Source: Eurosta solidaginis | Lineage: Eukaryota > Arthropoda > Insecta > Diptera > Tephritidae | Reading direction: 5' to 3' | Length of the DNA stretch: 64,000 bases | NCBI RefSeq assembly: GCF_040869045.1 | Contig: NC_090320.1 | Location: 241,304,978-241,368,977, forward strand | In this document: positions 53,181 through 64,000 of the stretch, one piece after another | Layout: each line of letters starts with the position of its first letter | Numbering within the stretch: position 1 is the stretch's first letter | The notes under the pieces: generated by a model | The model's input: the letters and a program-made list of their open reading frames with translations, nothing else | Told to the model about the DNA's origin: nothing | The model's database searches: none | Position numbers and translations under genes: made by a program

Positions 53181-56142
53181 GGTGGAAAAGGACCTCGATA
53201 ACATAAAAGTCGTGGCACTTGACGGGTCATAAGCGCATTGGCGGAGGTGCACAAACAATACTATTTTTCTGCACGCAGCTGTGCATATACATGTGTGTAC
53301 ATAGCTACCCAGTCGACGCCTCGTCTGTCATTGGCATTTGTTAGTTCCCATATTTAATTGAAGATAGATTAAAAGCTATTCTGATGAGTTTGAAGATAAA
53401 ATGGACCTGCCACTAAATACATATGAATAATATAAGTAAAACATATGTCTTCTAGGTAAGAGTTCCGAAATGTCTACACAGTAGGTGGAGTTTATTCGAT
53501 TTAGCTGAAGTTTCTTATAGTCTGCTTAAAGTCTGCGGAATGCTGTGATTTAAGTTCTTAGACAAGGAGGACGTAGTCAAATAGTGGGCATACGAGACTT
53601 AATAACCTGACACAAGTAGTCTGTATTAAATGAGCTCGCATGTATGTATATATGTAAGCATGCTCTAAGCGATTCTGAACATGAAGCGTGGGCACAGTTG
53701 GTTAGTCTGTTGCGCATTTCTTTCTGTGTTTTTATGTTACTAGTTTTTGTCTTGGCATAATTGGCTTATGGAAATTTTATGTTGATATAATGCTCCTTTG
53801 GAATTCTAATGTGACGAAGTTAATATGAGAATATTATTCTCTAATTTCATTTTATTGTGTATTTTGTGGATTGATAAAGCGAAGTTATTATATTAATTTA
53901 ATCCGCAGTGGGATGTGGTGTGAAGAACACATACATTAGTGGAAGTAAGTTCTACAGTTGTTGGTTTTGTTGCTTTACCAAAGAAAAAAATACTCTTTCA
54001 AGAAGAATAGTTGCAGCTACTACACCGATGATGAGGATTTTGTCGAAGGATGAGGTGGAACTGTGACAATCCAGAGCCAAGTAGAGGTCTTAAGCCCCCA
54101 CTCCATAAGGACTTAGGCGGAGGAGAGCTGAATTTCGTACCAAAAGGAGTGTGGAGCGAGGTGTCTTGGCTCAAATTATCGCTATACCACTGTCAGGGTA
54201 TTTAAGGCAGGCGTTTGTAGGAAAATATCACAACGGTGGGTTGATCGCTGGTCGCAACTGTTGAGCAAACGATCGTGAGAGGGACCGAACGACTGAGGCA
54301 TCTAAAGACAATGTAGGGGTTTCGAAGGTCGGTGCTCAACTTCTAACAGTTATAATGTGTTTGGTCGAATACTGAGGTAGGCTCGGTCCATCCAAAGTCG
54401 GCTGAAGATCCAACTACCCCCATCCAAATCAATATACAATAAATTAATTTACAAACCAGAATCCCCACAATCTTAAGTCCAGTAGATATAGTTAGAAACT
54501 GAGAGTGAGTAAGAGGGCGGCCTGTCGTAGATAATGTCGGCAAGACTATTGCGATGAAAGGAAGGTGGTGGTTTTCTAAAGAAAATGATAGGAAACCAGA
54601 AAACGACGGCTATCACCGGAGAATGATGACGGTGGTATCGGTAAAGGTCACGCTTGAAGGAAGAAAATTTACGAAGTTGGCTCTTGGGAAGAGAGTATTA
54701 ACGATTTATGCTTAATCCAGAGAAAGATGGCGGCGGTGGTATTAGTAATGCTCACGCTCAAACTCAAAAAAAGACCTTGGCTGTCACCAGAAAATGATTG
54801 CTAAACGACGCTGGCACTCACAAGAGATTCATGATGGTATTGTCTTAGACCAAGTGTCGGCACAGTTCTAATTTCATAACATATAAACGAAAAATTTTTT
54901 TCAGTGTTAGATAATAATGCGTGCATTTGTCATTCTTCGTTGCTCGTTCTCATGGTAATACAGCCACCGTTTAAGTTTTGAAGCGCCATAGTCTACACTC
55001 ATGGATATGACGTCCAAGTGTCGGGGAAGACGGTGCTGGTTGTACCTACGAGGAAGTGTGTTGACACCTAAGTCAACGTTGGTTAACAGCCTGCTCCCAT
55101 TTAAAATATATACAAACTCAATATGTTGGTTAGGACACTCGTCCAGGGTAGTCCACCGTATCACAAGCATTGGGAAGTGTTCCACTCTTAGCCGAGCAAA
55201 ATGCGCGTGCATTACCTTTCTTCTAAGTAAAAGTCCACCAACGGCAGCTGACAACGACCTCGACTAACCTACAAGGAAGTGTCCTATTGAGTTTGCCACC
55301 AATGAGTTGTTGCTTCTTATTGCGTGTAAGCGAATGAAATTTCAAAACTATTGCTTGAGCAAGATAGGTACTATACTTGTACGGTGGTTGTTGGGGTATG
55401 AATGCAGTGATTATATATGTATGCGTGTCGGTATGTAGTGTTTGGTTTGGTAGTATGAGGAATGGGTATGTGAATATTGTGTCGCGGCATTTCCTGCGCC
55501 ACACAGTGGCGAACCTTTTGAGGGTAGTCGACGAAAGGTGGTCGTTCGGCGTGGTCAACATCTACAAATAAACTGATAGAGCTCAGGTTATTGCTAGCTC
55601 ATACGCAGGTTGCCAACATCTGCGTAGCTACACGCTTTATTAAAGTTGCCAAAATGAGAGGTGGAGTTCTACTAGCCAGAATTCAGACCGATCAGTGCTA
55701 TGAGGAGAAGAGTACATAAAGACACAGCGGTAACCTCATTGGGCTCACAAATCGACGTGTTGCCGGAAATAAAGGAATAACATTCGTGTAGGCACATATC
55801 CAAAAAGCGGCGCTCTCACAAAGCGAAAATTGACCCACGCCAAAACATGTAATCATAAAGCAACAGCGGACGATAAGATATTGAATACTCCTTGCTAGTC
55901 TATCCGGTTTCAGACAGGTAGTTTAGGTTCATTCAGAGACATTGGGGTCCATTGGTAAATTCCTGCTAACAGTGACAGATGGGACTCTTACATTTAATCA
56001 GATATTTGTAATAAATTCCTTGTTTCGATGTGGACAGCATTTTCTGCAGTCCTGCAGAGTATACAATCATAATGTCCTTACGTGGTCTTTTGATATATGT
56101 TTGTAGTTTAAGAATAAGTATCGTTCTTTTCCTATCCAAAAA
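53181..56142. other. Unassigned region of about 3 kb
   Basis: No recognised gene or repeat family. A minus-strand frame at 54907-55254 (115 codons, with RLPRHLDVISMSVDYGASK) is the longest. It has no known motif, and I cannot tell whether it is coding. The block near 54090-54170 ('ccccactccataaggactta') may be an unknown repeat. Confidence 0.35.
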
Positions 56143-57218
56143 CAAGTAAAGGTGTCTAAGTTTGGGTGTAACCGAACATTATATACTCAGCGTGAGCTTC
56201 AATTGTACATATCATTTCAGATAAATAAATTTTCTATATAACAAGTGGCACCGCCCGTTTAAAAAAAATAATATCTCCCCATTTCCTCTTAAAATAGAAC
56301 TTGATAAGTGAAATATCATTGATTCAAAACTATTTCTAGCTAAGTTATAGCTAATTATTCTAGTCTACGATCCTTTTAAACTTGTTTTATATCCAATTTG
56401 TCGTGGTCTTTAACCGATCACGTCCATTTTTAACAGAAATATTTCTTGCTATAGGGAAAATGTGTGTACCCAATTTTATTACGATCTGTTAATTTTTCTT
56501 CGAGTTATGGCTCCCGAAACATAGAAAATTGCTTAGCCATCAAAGCGGCGTTGCCACGCTCATTTTTTTAAATTTGAAGTTTTTCCTATTTATTGTTATA
56601 AATCCACTTGGGAAGTGAAATACCATTGATGTAAAGCTGTTTTTTGCGTGGGCGTGGTCCTTAACCGATCTCGTTAATTTTTCTTCAAAGCATTCCTTAT
56701 AGTAGAGGCAACCGCTCTGCCGAATGTTGTTACGATAGCTTTAACGGTTTTTGATTTATGATTAATAATATTTTTAAAATTGATTTTATCACAAGTGGGC
56801 GGTGCCACGCCCATAAAAAAATACCAAATTTTTATTGAGTTTCAATATCAGTCCACATGTCAAATTTCAACATTCTAGGTGTATTATTTACTAAATTATC
56901 AGGTTTTTTGTGTTTTCCAAAATTTTATATATATAAAAAGTGGGCCACGCCCGATTTCACTCATTTTCAATACCAATCTATTCTGGGTCCAGATAAGCTA
57001 GTGCACCAAATTTGGTGAAGATATCTCAATATTTACTCAAGTTATCGTGCTAACGGACGGACGGATGGACGGACGGACATGGCTCAATCAAATTTTTTTT
57101 CGATCCTGATGATTTTGATATATGGAAGTCTATATCTATCTCGATTCCTTTATACCTGTACAACCAACCGTTACCCAATCAAAATTAATATACTCTGTGT
57201 GCAAAGCACGCTGAGTAT
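56143..57218 (-). mobile_element. Helentron-like element, copy D (shorter subtype, no minisatellite)
   Basis: 3' end CAAGTAAAGG at 56143, hairpin GTTTGG...CCGAAC (56160-56177) and subterminal repeat ATACTCAGCGTG (56183-56194). The 5' end is CACGCTGAGTAT (57207-57218), an exact complement. This copy is 1076 bp with 'gggcggtgccacgccc' blocks but no 128-bp array. The same subtype was split at 1-2520. Confidence 0.72.
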
Positions 57219-57519
57219 AGTTAGGGAGCTTAAGATAACGGAATCATCATGAATCAAATCAGGTTCATTGCCCTATAAGAGTATTCCGATTTATTCGGGA
57301 GATCACACAATGATGCTAGTACAGTCCATAAGCTAAATACGTCGTAGTATGTCCACTGAAGCTGGTCATTCAAACACTTATAATTGTTTGCCAAGAAGTG
57401 AACATAAAGAGGAAAACCATCCTCAGAATAAAAAAATCAGTCTACGGTCTCAGATGGTTTGTAATTAAGTTTTTTCTTCGACACATCACATGCTTCATCG
57501 CTTAGTTGCCTTAATTTTT
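57219..57519. other. Unassigned spacer
   Basis: About 300 bp between copies D and E. Nothing recognised. Confidence 0.4.
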
Positions 57520-58499
57520 ATACTTAGCTGAGCAGAGCTCACAGAGTATATTAACTTTGTTCGCATAACGGTAATCCGTAACGGCATAAACTAATCGAGA
57601 TAGATATAGACTTCTATATATCAAAATGATCTGGGCGAAAAAAGAAATTCATTTAGCCATGTCCGTCCGTCCGTCCGTAAACAAGATAACTTGAGTAAAT
57701 TTTGAGGTATCTTGATGAAATTTGGTATGTAGGTTCCTGGACGCTCATCTCAGATCGCTATTTAAAATGAACGAAATCGGACTGCAACCACACCCACTTT
57801 TTCGATATCTAAATTTCGAAAAACCGAAAAAGTGCAATTATTCATTACCAAAAAACGAATATAGAGATGAAATTTGGTAGGTGCGTTGACCTTATGACGC
57901 AAAATAGAAAATTAGTAAAATTTTGGACAATGGGGGTGGCACCGCCCACTTTTAAAAGACGGTAATTTAAAAGTTTTGCAAGCTGTAATTTCGCAATCGC
58001 TGAAGATATCATGATGAAATTTGGCAGGCACGTTAATCCTACTACTGTATGTGCGCTAAATAAAAATTAGCAATATCGGATGACGAACACGCCCACTTTT
58101 AAAAAAAATATTTTTCTTAAGTCAAATTTTAACAAAAAATTTAATATCTTTACAGTATATAAGTAAATTATGTCATCATTCAACTCCAGTAATTATATGG
58201 TGCAACAAATTACAAAAATAAAAGAAAATTTCAAAATGGGCGTGGCTACGCCCTTTTTCATTTAATTCGTCTAGAATACTTTTAAGGCCATAAGTCGAAC
58301 AAAAATTTACCAATCCTTGTGAAATTTGGTAGGTGCATAGATTCTATGCCGGCAACAGTTTTCTGTGAAAATGGGCGAAATCGGTTAAAGCTACGCCCAG
58401 TTTTTATACACAGTCGACCGTCTGTCCTTCCGCTCGGCTGTTAACACGATAACTTGATCAAAAATCGATATATCTTTACTAAACTCAGTTCACGTACTC
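57520..58499 (+). mobile_element. Helentron-like element, copy E, 3' part lost
   Basis: 5' end ATACTTAGCTGAG at 57520, then the same 980 bp as the start of copy C ('gggcgtggctacgcccttttt' and so on). The match ends at 'cacgtactcacttt' (58503), where PLE2 coding sequence begins. The minisatellite and 3' hairpin are absent. Confidence 0.7.
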
Positions 58500-58502
58500 A
58501 CT

Positions 58503-59484
58503 TTGGAATTGAAAAAACTACATAAAATAAATATCAAGTTCATAGTTAAGTACGTGGATGATATATTTGCTATTGTAAAACGAGATGACTTAGACATCAT
58601 ACTGAGAACTCTAAATCAGTACCACAATCGGCTACAGTTTACAACAGAAAAAGAGGTAAACTCAAAAATCCCCTTCTTAGATGTGCTCATTCACAGAACT
58701 GACAATAGGATTTTACTCAACTGGTACTCTAAATCAGTAACATCAGGAAGAATCATAAACTTCCTTTCTGCCCAACCTAAAAAATACAAAATAAACGCTG
58801 CAAAAAACATAATAAACAAAATATTCACATTGAGTCACAATCAGTTTTTAAATTCCAACAAGGAAAAAATTTACAAATTGCTTACTGACAACAACTACCC
58901 GAGCCAATTAGTGAAGACCCTAATAGAACAGAAATTAAAAGAGACTAACAAAAAGCAACATCATACAACAACCACACAAACACCTACCGAAACAAAACAA
59001 TACCACAGCATCACCTACATACCAAAGTTCACAGAAAAAGTTAACGCAAACATAAGAGAACAAAAACGAAATATTTCTCTAGCATACAAATCCAACTGCA
59101 CTCTCCACTATATTTACCAAGACAAAAAGCCCAGTAGAACCACACCAACAAAACAATGTAATCTACCAAGTACAATGCAAAGGTGGAGAAAACACACAAT
59201 GCGACAAAATATACATAGGGACGACGAAAAGAAAATTGGGAGTTCGACTAGCAGAGCACGAAGCGGACATAAACAAAAAGAAAAGCGGCACGGCACTTGC
59301 TCAACATATTCTAACACATGGACACACCGCTGATTTACAAAATACAAAAATAATAGACACAGAGAGGAAAGAGAAAAAGCGGTACACACTAGAGAGTCTT
59401 CACATACTAAAAAATAGAGAGAAAACAGTAAATAGACGAGAAGATACTGATCAAATTGCGGCAGCATATCTATTATGCTTATGA
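58503..59484 (+). pseudogene. PLE2 RT and GIY-YIG coding region, one frameshift
   Basis: Frame 1 (58503-59150) holds KFIVKYVDDIFAIVK (catalytic YVDD), KIPFLDVLIHRTDN and the thumb/linker KKYKINAAKNIINKIFTLSH. Near 59150 the reading shifts to the frame with NVIYQVQCKGGENTQCDKIY, then IGTTKRKLGVRLAEHEAD and SGTALAQHILTHGHTADLQ, the GIY-YIG core with its Arg. It stops at 59484. The N-terminal part of the RT is lost, so no active protein is expected. Only one frame error in about 980 bp suggests a fairly young copy. Confidence 0.9.
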
Positions 59485-59693
59485 TTTGAAATTAGTTTTG
59501 ACAAATATACCAAACAAGCATGGTATTATATACTCCTATGAGTTTTGTGATATTTTATTTTAATTATTATTTCATGTGAGTTTCTTTTTTTCCGCATTTA
59601 ATGTTTGTGTCATGATTTAACAATGTTTATGTTCCAACTTGTTTTTACAAATTTGTCTTTGTTATTGTTATTGTTTTTAAATAAAGATGTCCA

Positions 59694-59732
59694 GCCCCTG
59701 AGGATGCCAAGGAGCTTGGCGAAACGTCGGGT
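59694..59732 (+). ncRNA. Hammerhead-like motif in the PLE2 3' end
   Basis: GCCC, CTGAGGA, T, helix II GCCAAG-gag-CTTGGC, GAA, self-complementary ACGT, C, GGGT. GCCC pairs with GGGT as helix I. CTGAGGA fits the CTGANGA rule and C is an allowed cleavage base. One extra T precedes helix II, as A does in PLE1. Confidence 0.55.
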
Positions 59733-59837
59733 TTATAAGTGAAGTTTAATCTTGCACTGTTCAAATATCTGACCATACAATCCTATAATAATTCTGAATT
59801 TAATAAAATCAAATTGGTCAGCAAAAATCGATCACAC

Positions 59838-60050
59838 ATTAATATTCAATTATTATGTTTTTCTAAGAGAAACTGAAAAGAAAGAAACATTTGCTGGCAT
59901 ATTCCGATGGTACCATTTCGAAAACCGCCACGTAATAATCACCAGGCAATTTCGTAATGTTATCGAAGGTTAAACCGAGCTTCGAATCACGAATCACACG
60001 GTGAACTGCAGTTGCCTTAACCACTAGGTTATCCTGCTTGTATTTGTTTC
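59838..60050 (-). mobile_element. SINE-B copy 4
   Basis: Minus strand: A box gataacctagtggttaagg, a mutated B box (gattcgaagctcgg), the hammerhead-like core (59901-59950: ATTGC, CTGGTGA, GAAATGGTACCATC, GGAAT) and the tail 'aattgaatatt'. The G in CTGGTGA hits an invariant position, so this copy should be dead. Confidence 0.75.
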
Positions 60051-60924
60051 CTTGCTTAATTCAGTTTATCTCATTTCTACACTAACAGCACAATTGAGAC
60101 ATTCTTTCTCTATTAATTTGCGTATTATTTAGATTATAATATATACATTGAACACACCATTAAAACAAAAAAACATAAGTAAGAGTAATTGTTAGAGTAA
60201 GAGTTAAAGGTTGGGTAAGAGGAAGAATAATAGTGAGAGTAAGTCTTGGAATAAGATTAGGAAAAAGACCAAGAAGACAAGAAAGGAGAAGAGCGATGGA
60301 AAGGTAAAGAGGAAGCGTACACTGGAGTGAGAGATGATATATTTTGGAATATCTCCTCATTTCCTTTTACTTAATATTGCAAAGCATTTCAAGTTCTTTT
60401 TGTTGCTCCCGAGTCTCATGAAATAGTTTATTACATCTTAAATAAACAATTTTTATGTAGTTTTGAATATGGTATCAGTTCGGTTGTGTTAAGTTGAAAG
60501 AGCTGCATAGCAGCGCCTTCAAGACAGCTGAGTTCTCCCTCATGATGTGCCACATCGAACCACTTCACCGCCTTCTATTTAGTGCCGTATATCAATGCTT
60601 TGGTTGCTGAACATTTTCTTACTAAAGTTTCTGGAATTTGTCTTGCCCTTATGCGAATAAAGCTTAACATCAAGGGCACCGGTGAAGCTAATTAATTGGC
60701 ACACCAAAAAGCAAGATTTGGAAGTACATCGACTTAATGCTATACGAATAGCAAGTACTTATAGGAAGATAGCTTAAAAAAGTCCCAGTAGAGTTTTTCA
60801 TAAGCGAAACGGTCGATTTCTATAAAATCGATATTGGGCGATTATCAAATGACTCCAAGAAAATGGCAAGGTCACTAACAAAAGTTACCTGACAAAAGGT
60901 AAAGGTAAAAGGCAATTCACAGCT
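60051..60924. other. Unassigned region
   Basis: Includes a purine-rich stretch (60175-60330, 'gagagtaagtcttgg' and the like). No gene recognised. Confidence 0.4.
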
Positions 60925-61182
60925 TCCGCAACCCAATTGTCAAACTTGCTAACGCGAGGCGAATGCTGTTACAAATATGCATATATCATACACATTTGTA
61001 GCAGGCGAGGCTCTGGCGAAGGTTCAATGTAGTCACATTAAATCGTTCTCGAGATGGTCGGGTTATTACTCTGATGGTGCTTGTCACCGGAATGTACCGG
61101 ATCTTTATCCGGCAAAGGACCATCAACAGCGATAGCACTCACGAAAAAAATTGGGAGTGTCCTACAACAACAACAACAACGG
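60925..61182 (+). mobile_element. SINE-D-like repeat, copy 3, with (CAA)n tail
   Basis: 'cgcaacccaattgtcaaact', 'cgaggctctggcgaa', 'cgttctcgagatggtcggg', 'ccggatctttatccggcaaa' and a (CAA)n tail at 61161-61178 follow the same order as the copy at 4822-5135 (minus). An AT-rich insertion (about 60975-61005) interrupts it. Confidence 0.7.
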
Positions 61183-61808
61183 GGAAAAATAAAGAGATTA
61201 ATCGAGGAAATGCTGGACCTGCACGTTAGTTCGCGCTATTTCGTAAATAAATGAGCGTAGGCACGGCCAACTGGTCTACCATTTCTCTGTGCACACTGCC
61301 ACATTAAACTAGAAGACGCAGAGTACTCTTTGTGAACAGAGTTTTTGCGGAGAGTTTTCCACGAGGAATTTAGTTCCTCTAACCAGCAATCATAAACAAT
61401 GGCATGGAACTCCACAAACTCAATTTTTGTTGTCCTTTTTTTTCTGATATGGTTCGACTCTTTAAAGGACGTGGATCTCCGAGTCTTTTTCTGACTGAAC
61501 TTTGAAGTATTCAGTTCTATTAATCGGGCTTCTCGGCTTGATACCGCACCATATTGTTAATATTCATCTCCCTATGCTTATTGGAACCCATACCTCCATG
61601 TACATAAATCCTATAGATTTTTTGTTTGTTAGCTTTTGATGGCATATCATTTTACAACTTAATGTGCAGTTAAATACTTAGTAGGTCTCTCGTCATATAT
61701 TTACTGCTTAATTAATAGCTTTTGCATGATGTTTAATGTCCATAATAAATTATTGATAGTGAATAGATAAATGACTTGCCAACTTTAACATAATTGTGTG
61801 TGTTCATT
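61183..61808. other. Unassigned region
   Basis: Nothing recognised. Confidence 0.4.
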
Positions 61809-62236
61809 AGGGTGGGTCGATTTGCATAGACGAAAGTTGACCGATATCGCGCCATCGATTTTTCGATAGGATTTGGGCTCAGGAAAAAAAATTTCCACTA
61901 CGCATACCCAAAAAAATAATTTTCGAGCCTACGAAATTTAATTTTTTTGTTTTTACTTTTTTTCGACTTTGATTTTTTTGGTTTTTTTTTTTCAAAAAAC
62001 TGCTATCGCCAACATTTTTAACGGACATTTTTGGGTCGGACAGGGTATACATATGAAAATTTTTTTAGTAGGTCATGAAAAAAAACTTAAAAATCAAAGG
62101 CGAAAAAAGTCAAAAAAATGAATTTTCGCAGGCTCGAAAATTATTTTTTTAGGTATGCGTAGTGGAACTTTTTTTCCTGAGTCCAAATCCTATTCAAAAA
62201 TCGATGGCGCGATATCGATTAACCTTCGTCCTTACA
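61809..62236. mobile_element. Palindromic MITE, GGGTGGGTCGATTTG type, right end damaged
   Basis: A foldback of about 430 bp. The left end is intact (gggtgggtcgatttg); the right end breaks at 'caaatcgacc' before its last bases. Arms share 'ccactacgcataccc' and 'tttcgagcct'. It matches 46905-47355 through most of its length. Confidence 0.85.
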
Positions 62237-62249
62237 AATCGACCACATA

Positions 62250-62740
62250 CATATTTAGTTATTTTGTAGAATTATCTCTGTTGACACACCCAGTTATCAC
62301 TCAACATTTATAATATTTACTACCACAGGATTTGATGACAATGTTGTTTTTGTTTAAGGTTGAATGGCTGTTGCTAATCAGTATTCCTGCGGCAGGATAG
62401 TAAGCCACTTTACTTAGTCTCTTGAAATGAAAAGCACCGAAATGAAGTATTTGACACTTACTTTTTATGTGTCTTATATTTTCATTACAGAAGTGACATA
62501 CATTTATAGATACAGATACATAAGTACAGTCACGCGTCGAATGTATGCAGTTACACTTAAGTTAGGTTAAGGGGTCGAGTTTAAGTGCTGCCGCCGCTCA
62601 TGGAAACGTAAGAGATTGGTCCTTTCGTTGAAACCTGGTGTATTGGATGCGATAGGAAAGATTATCAAGCGTATTATTAGTGGGCATCTACAGCAGACCT
62701 TGGATAACCCAGGTGACTTGTCGCCATAGTGGTCGGTCTG
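62250..62740. other. Unassigned region
   Basis: No recognised feature. Confidence 0.4.
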
Positions 62741-62749
62741 CAATTGGAA

Positions 62750-63110
62750 AAGGTGTTGAATTACCAAAACATAACTAAATCTCTCTTCTTGGCATAAATC
62801 TCGACTCCAAATTTAGCTGAAAAAACAATGTAGAGTTGAGATCAAAGAAAGCTCTGGCAGCAGCATACTACACCTGCAAAAGGGCTTTCGGGAACTGTCA
62901 CCGCGTATTATCCATTCTATGAATAACTAATAATAACTTATGGAGCTCTTGTATGGTAAAGAAAAAAGCAATCAACATAGGGTTGGGAAGTTGCAAAGAC
63001 TTGCCTGGGATAATTAGCCGCAGTGAGACTCAGGAATAGTTAAACGTTATCTTTCACTTGATGCCCCTACAAGTGTTCGCGCTGGGTTAGGCTCAGGAAG
63101 GAGCTCTCCA
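62750..63110 (+). pseudogene. LINE RT C-terminal scrap
   Basis: The plus strand reads LGINLDSKFS, NVELRSKKALAAAYYTCKRAFG and, after a frameshift, KLQRLAWD, matching the post-palm region of Jockey/I-group RTs (LGI-LD-K, then AFYTCK-A-G). It is heavily decayed and lies just before the CR1-like LINE. Confidence 0.55.
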
Positions 63111-63129
63111 ACTAAAAGAATCCTACATG

Positions 63130-63430
63130 GGGAAATAAGGGGACTCGACCATTGGAAGTAAAGCGCAAAGTAATGAGTGCAAAATCTAAGGCCAAGAATA
63201 AACTAACTACCGGATTGTTTTCAAGGAACAACAATAAACAAAAAATTTACGTAAATAATAGCTTAACTAATTACAATAGAGCTTTGTATGCTGCTGTTAG
63301 CAAAATTAGAAAGGAAAAGGGTTATACATATGTATGGTTTAGCAATTCAAGTATACTGCTAAGGAAAGCTGATAATGATAAGGTTGTTTTTGTGCGTTCT
63401 TTTGATGACTTGCCTGGGATTCCAGACTAG
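63130..63430 (+). pseudogene. CR1-like LINE copy 3: C-terminal end of ORF1
   Basis: An open frame ends at 63430. KIYVNNSLTNYNRALYAAVS, then YTYVWFSNSSILLRKADNDK and VVFVRSFDDL match the C-terminal domain found in ORF1 of CR1/Jockey-group LINEs (KIFVNE-LT...FVWV-NG-I-VRK). Such ORF1 proteins bind RNA and package the element. The upstream part of ORF1 is missing, so the first Met here is not a true start. ORF2 follows 49 bp downstream. Confidence 0.7.
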
Positions 63431-63479
63431 TTTTATTTCTAAATATTATTATTATTATTAAATTATTATCTTTAAACCT

Positions 63480-64000
63480 ATGGAAATTAATGATATCAGC
63501 ACCAACAACCTCATCAATAACAGCCCTTTAAATTCTGTAGGTCAGGTTATTTCTGATCGAAATGCTCTTTATATTATTCATCAAAATATTCGTAGTCTAC
63601 GGCAGAACTTCGACTCATTACTGTGTAACTTAGAAACATTTCCAGTCTACCCAGATGTAATATTTGTATCCGAAATATGGATATATTCTCATGAGACGAA
63701 TTTTTACAATATTCCTAATTACGATTGTTTTGCTAACTATAATGATGAATATTCTGCAGGTGGAGTAGGAGTTTTTGTACGCAATTCACTGGATTGCAAT
63801 TTTTTTAAATATAGTTTAACGAGCGCAGATATCTTGAAAGTTGCATTAAAATATGGTAATAAGGTTTTAGCCCTGATTTGCGTTTACAGGTTTCACTCTG
63901 AATCTAGTCAATCCTTTCTGGAGGAATTCTCAAACCTTTAAATTAATGAAACATCGAGTGTTGCAGTTGTACTAAGTGATTTGAATTTAGATATTTTACA
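63480..64000 (+). pseudogene. CR1-like LINE copy 3: ORF2 endonuclease, one in-frame stop
   Basis: ORF2 starts at an ATG at 63480. IIHQNIRSLRQNFDSL and PDVIFVSEIWI are the N-terminal APE-endonuclease motifs (usual QN-RS and D-I-L-ET-W; here E-I-W). GGVGVFVRNSL and VLALICVYR follow. A TAA at 63939-63941 interrupts the frame, which then continues INETSSVAVVLSDLNLDI to the window edge, the usual GDFN reading SDLN. It is therefore a copy with one nonsense change so far visible. The family is probably that of 35087-37230 and 44050-45700, though those lack this region, so the link is by clade and codon style only. Confidence 0.8.

Larger units (their letters stand above)
58500..59820 (+). mobile_element. 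Penelope-like element PLE2, 5' truncated
   Basis: RT palm to stop (58503-59484), 3' UTR, hammerhead-like motif (59694-59732), and an end near 59820. It is related to PLE1 but distinct: KYVDDIFAIVKRDD against KYVDDMFAIVKSKD. It abuts copy E at its truncated 5' side and SINE-B copy 4 at its 3' side. Confidence 0.85.

Noticed and set aside
54907..55254. 115-codon minus-strand ORF as a host gene
   Set aside because: No motif, no splice context and no start context worth noting. Overlapping frames on the other strand are open too.

Overview
The window is eukaryotic. Genes are split by short GT-AG introns of 64-138 bp, tRNA-derived SINEs are present, and retroelements are nested in one another. 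The mix of long Helentron-like repeats with central minisatellites, Penelope-like elements, and RTE, R1 and CR1-like LINEs, together with the intron sizes and AT-rich spacers, fits a higher dipteran. A tephritid fruit fly is my best guess; that is inference from repeats I recognise, not a database result.

One host gene can be supported: a complete six-exon Ras-superfamily GTPase (RERG/RASL11/12-like, 327 aa) on the minus strand at 3469-7484. Exon joins, frame and the G1, G3, G4 and G5 boxes are all readable. Its 2.7-kb third intron is filled with repeats, and a Helentron-like element sits 77 bp upstream of its start codon.

Everything else recognisable is repeat. Layout: 1-2520 nested Helentron-like elements; 2795-3159 palindromic MITE with an 8-bp TSD; 3469-7484 GTPase gene; 7562-9353 Helentron-like; 9403-11849 hAT transposon with a perfect 8-bp TSD; 12.0-13.3 kb degenerate and (TTTTA)n repeats; 13.3-18.3 kb Penelope-like element (PLE1) split by a 3.5-kb Helentron-like element; 19.0-30.8 kb two head-to-tail composite elements, each carrying kilobases of an 89-bp satellite; 32.0-33.4 kb LINE remnant; 33.9-39.9 kb SINE-B copies and a CR1-like LINE with an RTE LINE inserted in its 3' UTR; 41.8-42.9 kb RTE fragment with a hAT-type MITE inside; 43.2-45.7 kb SINE-A, a hairpin array and a CR1-like copy; 46.3-49.7 kb short repeats, a palindromic MITE and LINE scraps; 51.2-53.2 kb R1-like LINE; 56.1-59.8 kb two Helentron-like elements and PLE2; 60.9-62.2 kb SINE-D and MITE; 63.1 kb to the end, the 5' half of a CR1-like LINE.

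Names used here: SINE-A (tRNA head, 43189-43546 type); SINE-B (tRNA head plus a hammerhead-like core, 34886-35086 type); SINE-C (39893-40020); SINE-D (CAA-tailed, 60925-61182 type). Helentron-like copies are A 381-2420, B 7562-9353, C 14147-17634, D 56143-57218 and E 57520-58499.

The observation I find most intriguing is that four different element types (PLE1, PLE2, SINE-B, SINE-C) share one hammerhead-like layout: a short helix I, CTGANGA, helix II, GAA, a self-complementary block ending in T, one base, then the helix I partner. This suggests tRNA-headed SINEs that carry a Penelope-like ribozyme end. Second is the Helentron-like family, whose 12-13 bp subterminal inverted repeats co-vary between copies. 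Third is the 89-bp satellite, which has no stop codon in any minus-strand frame.
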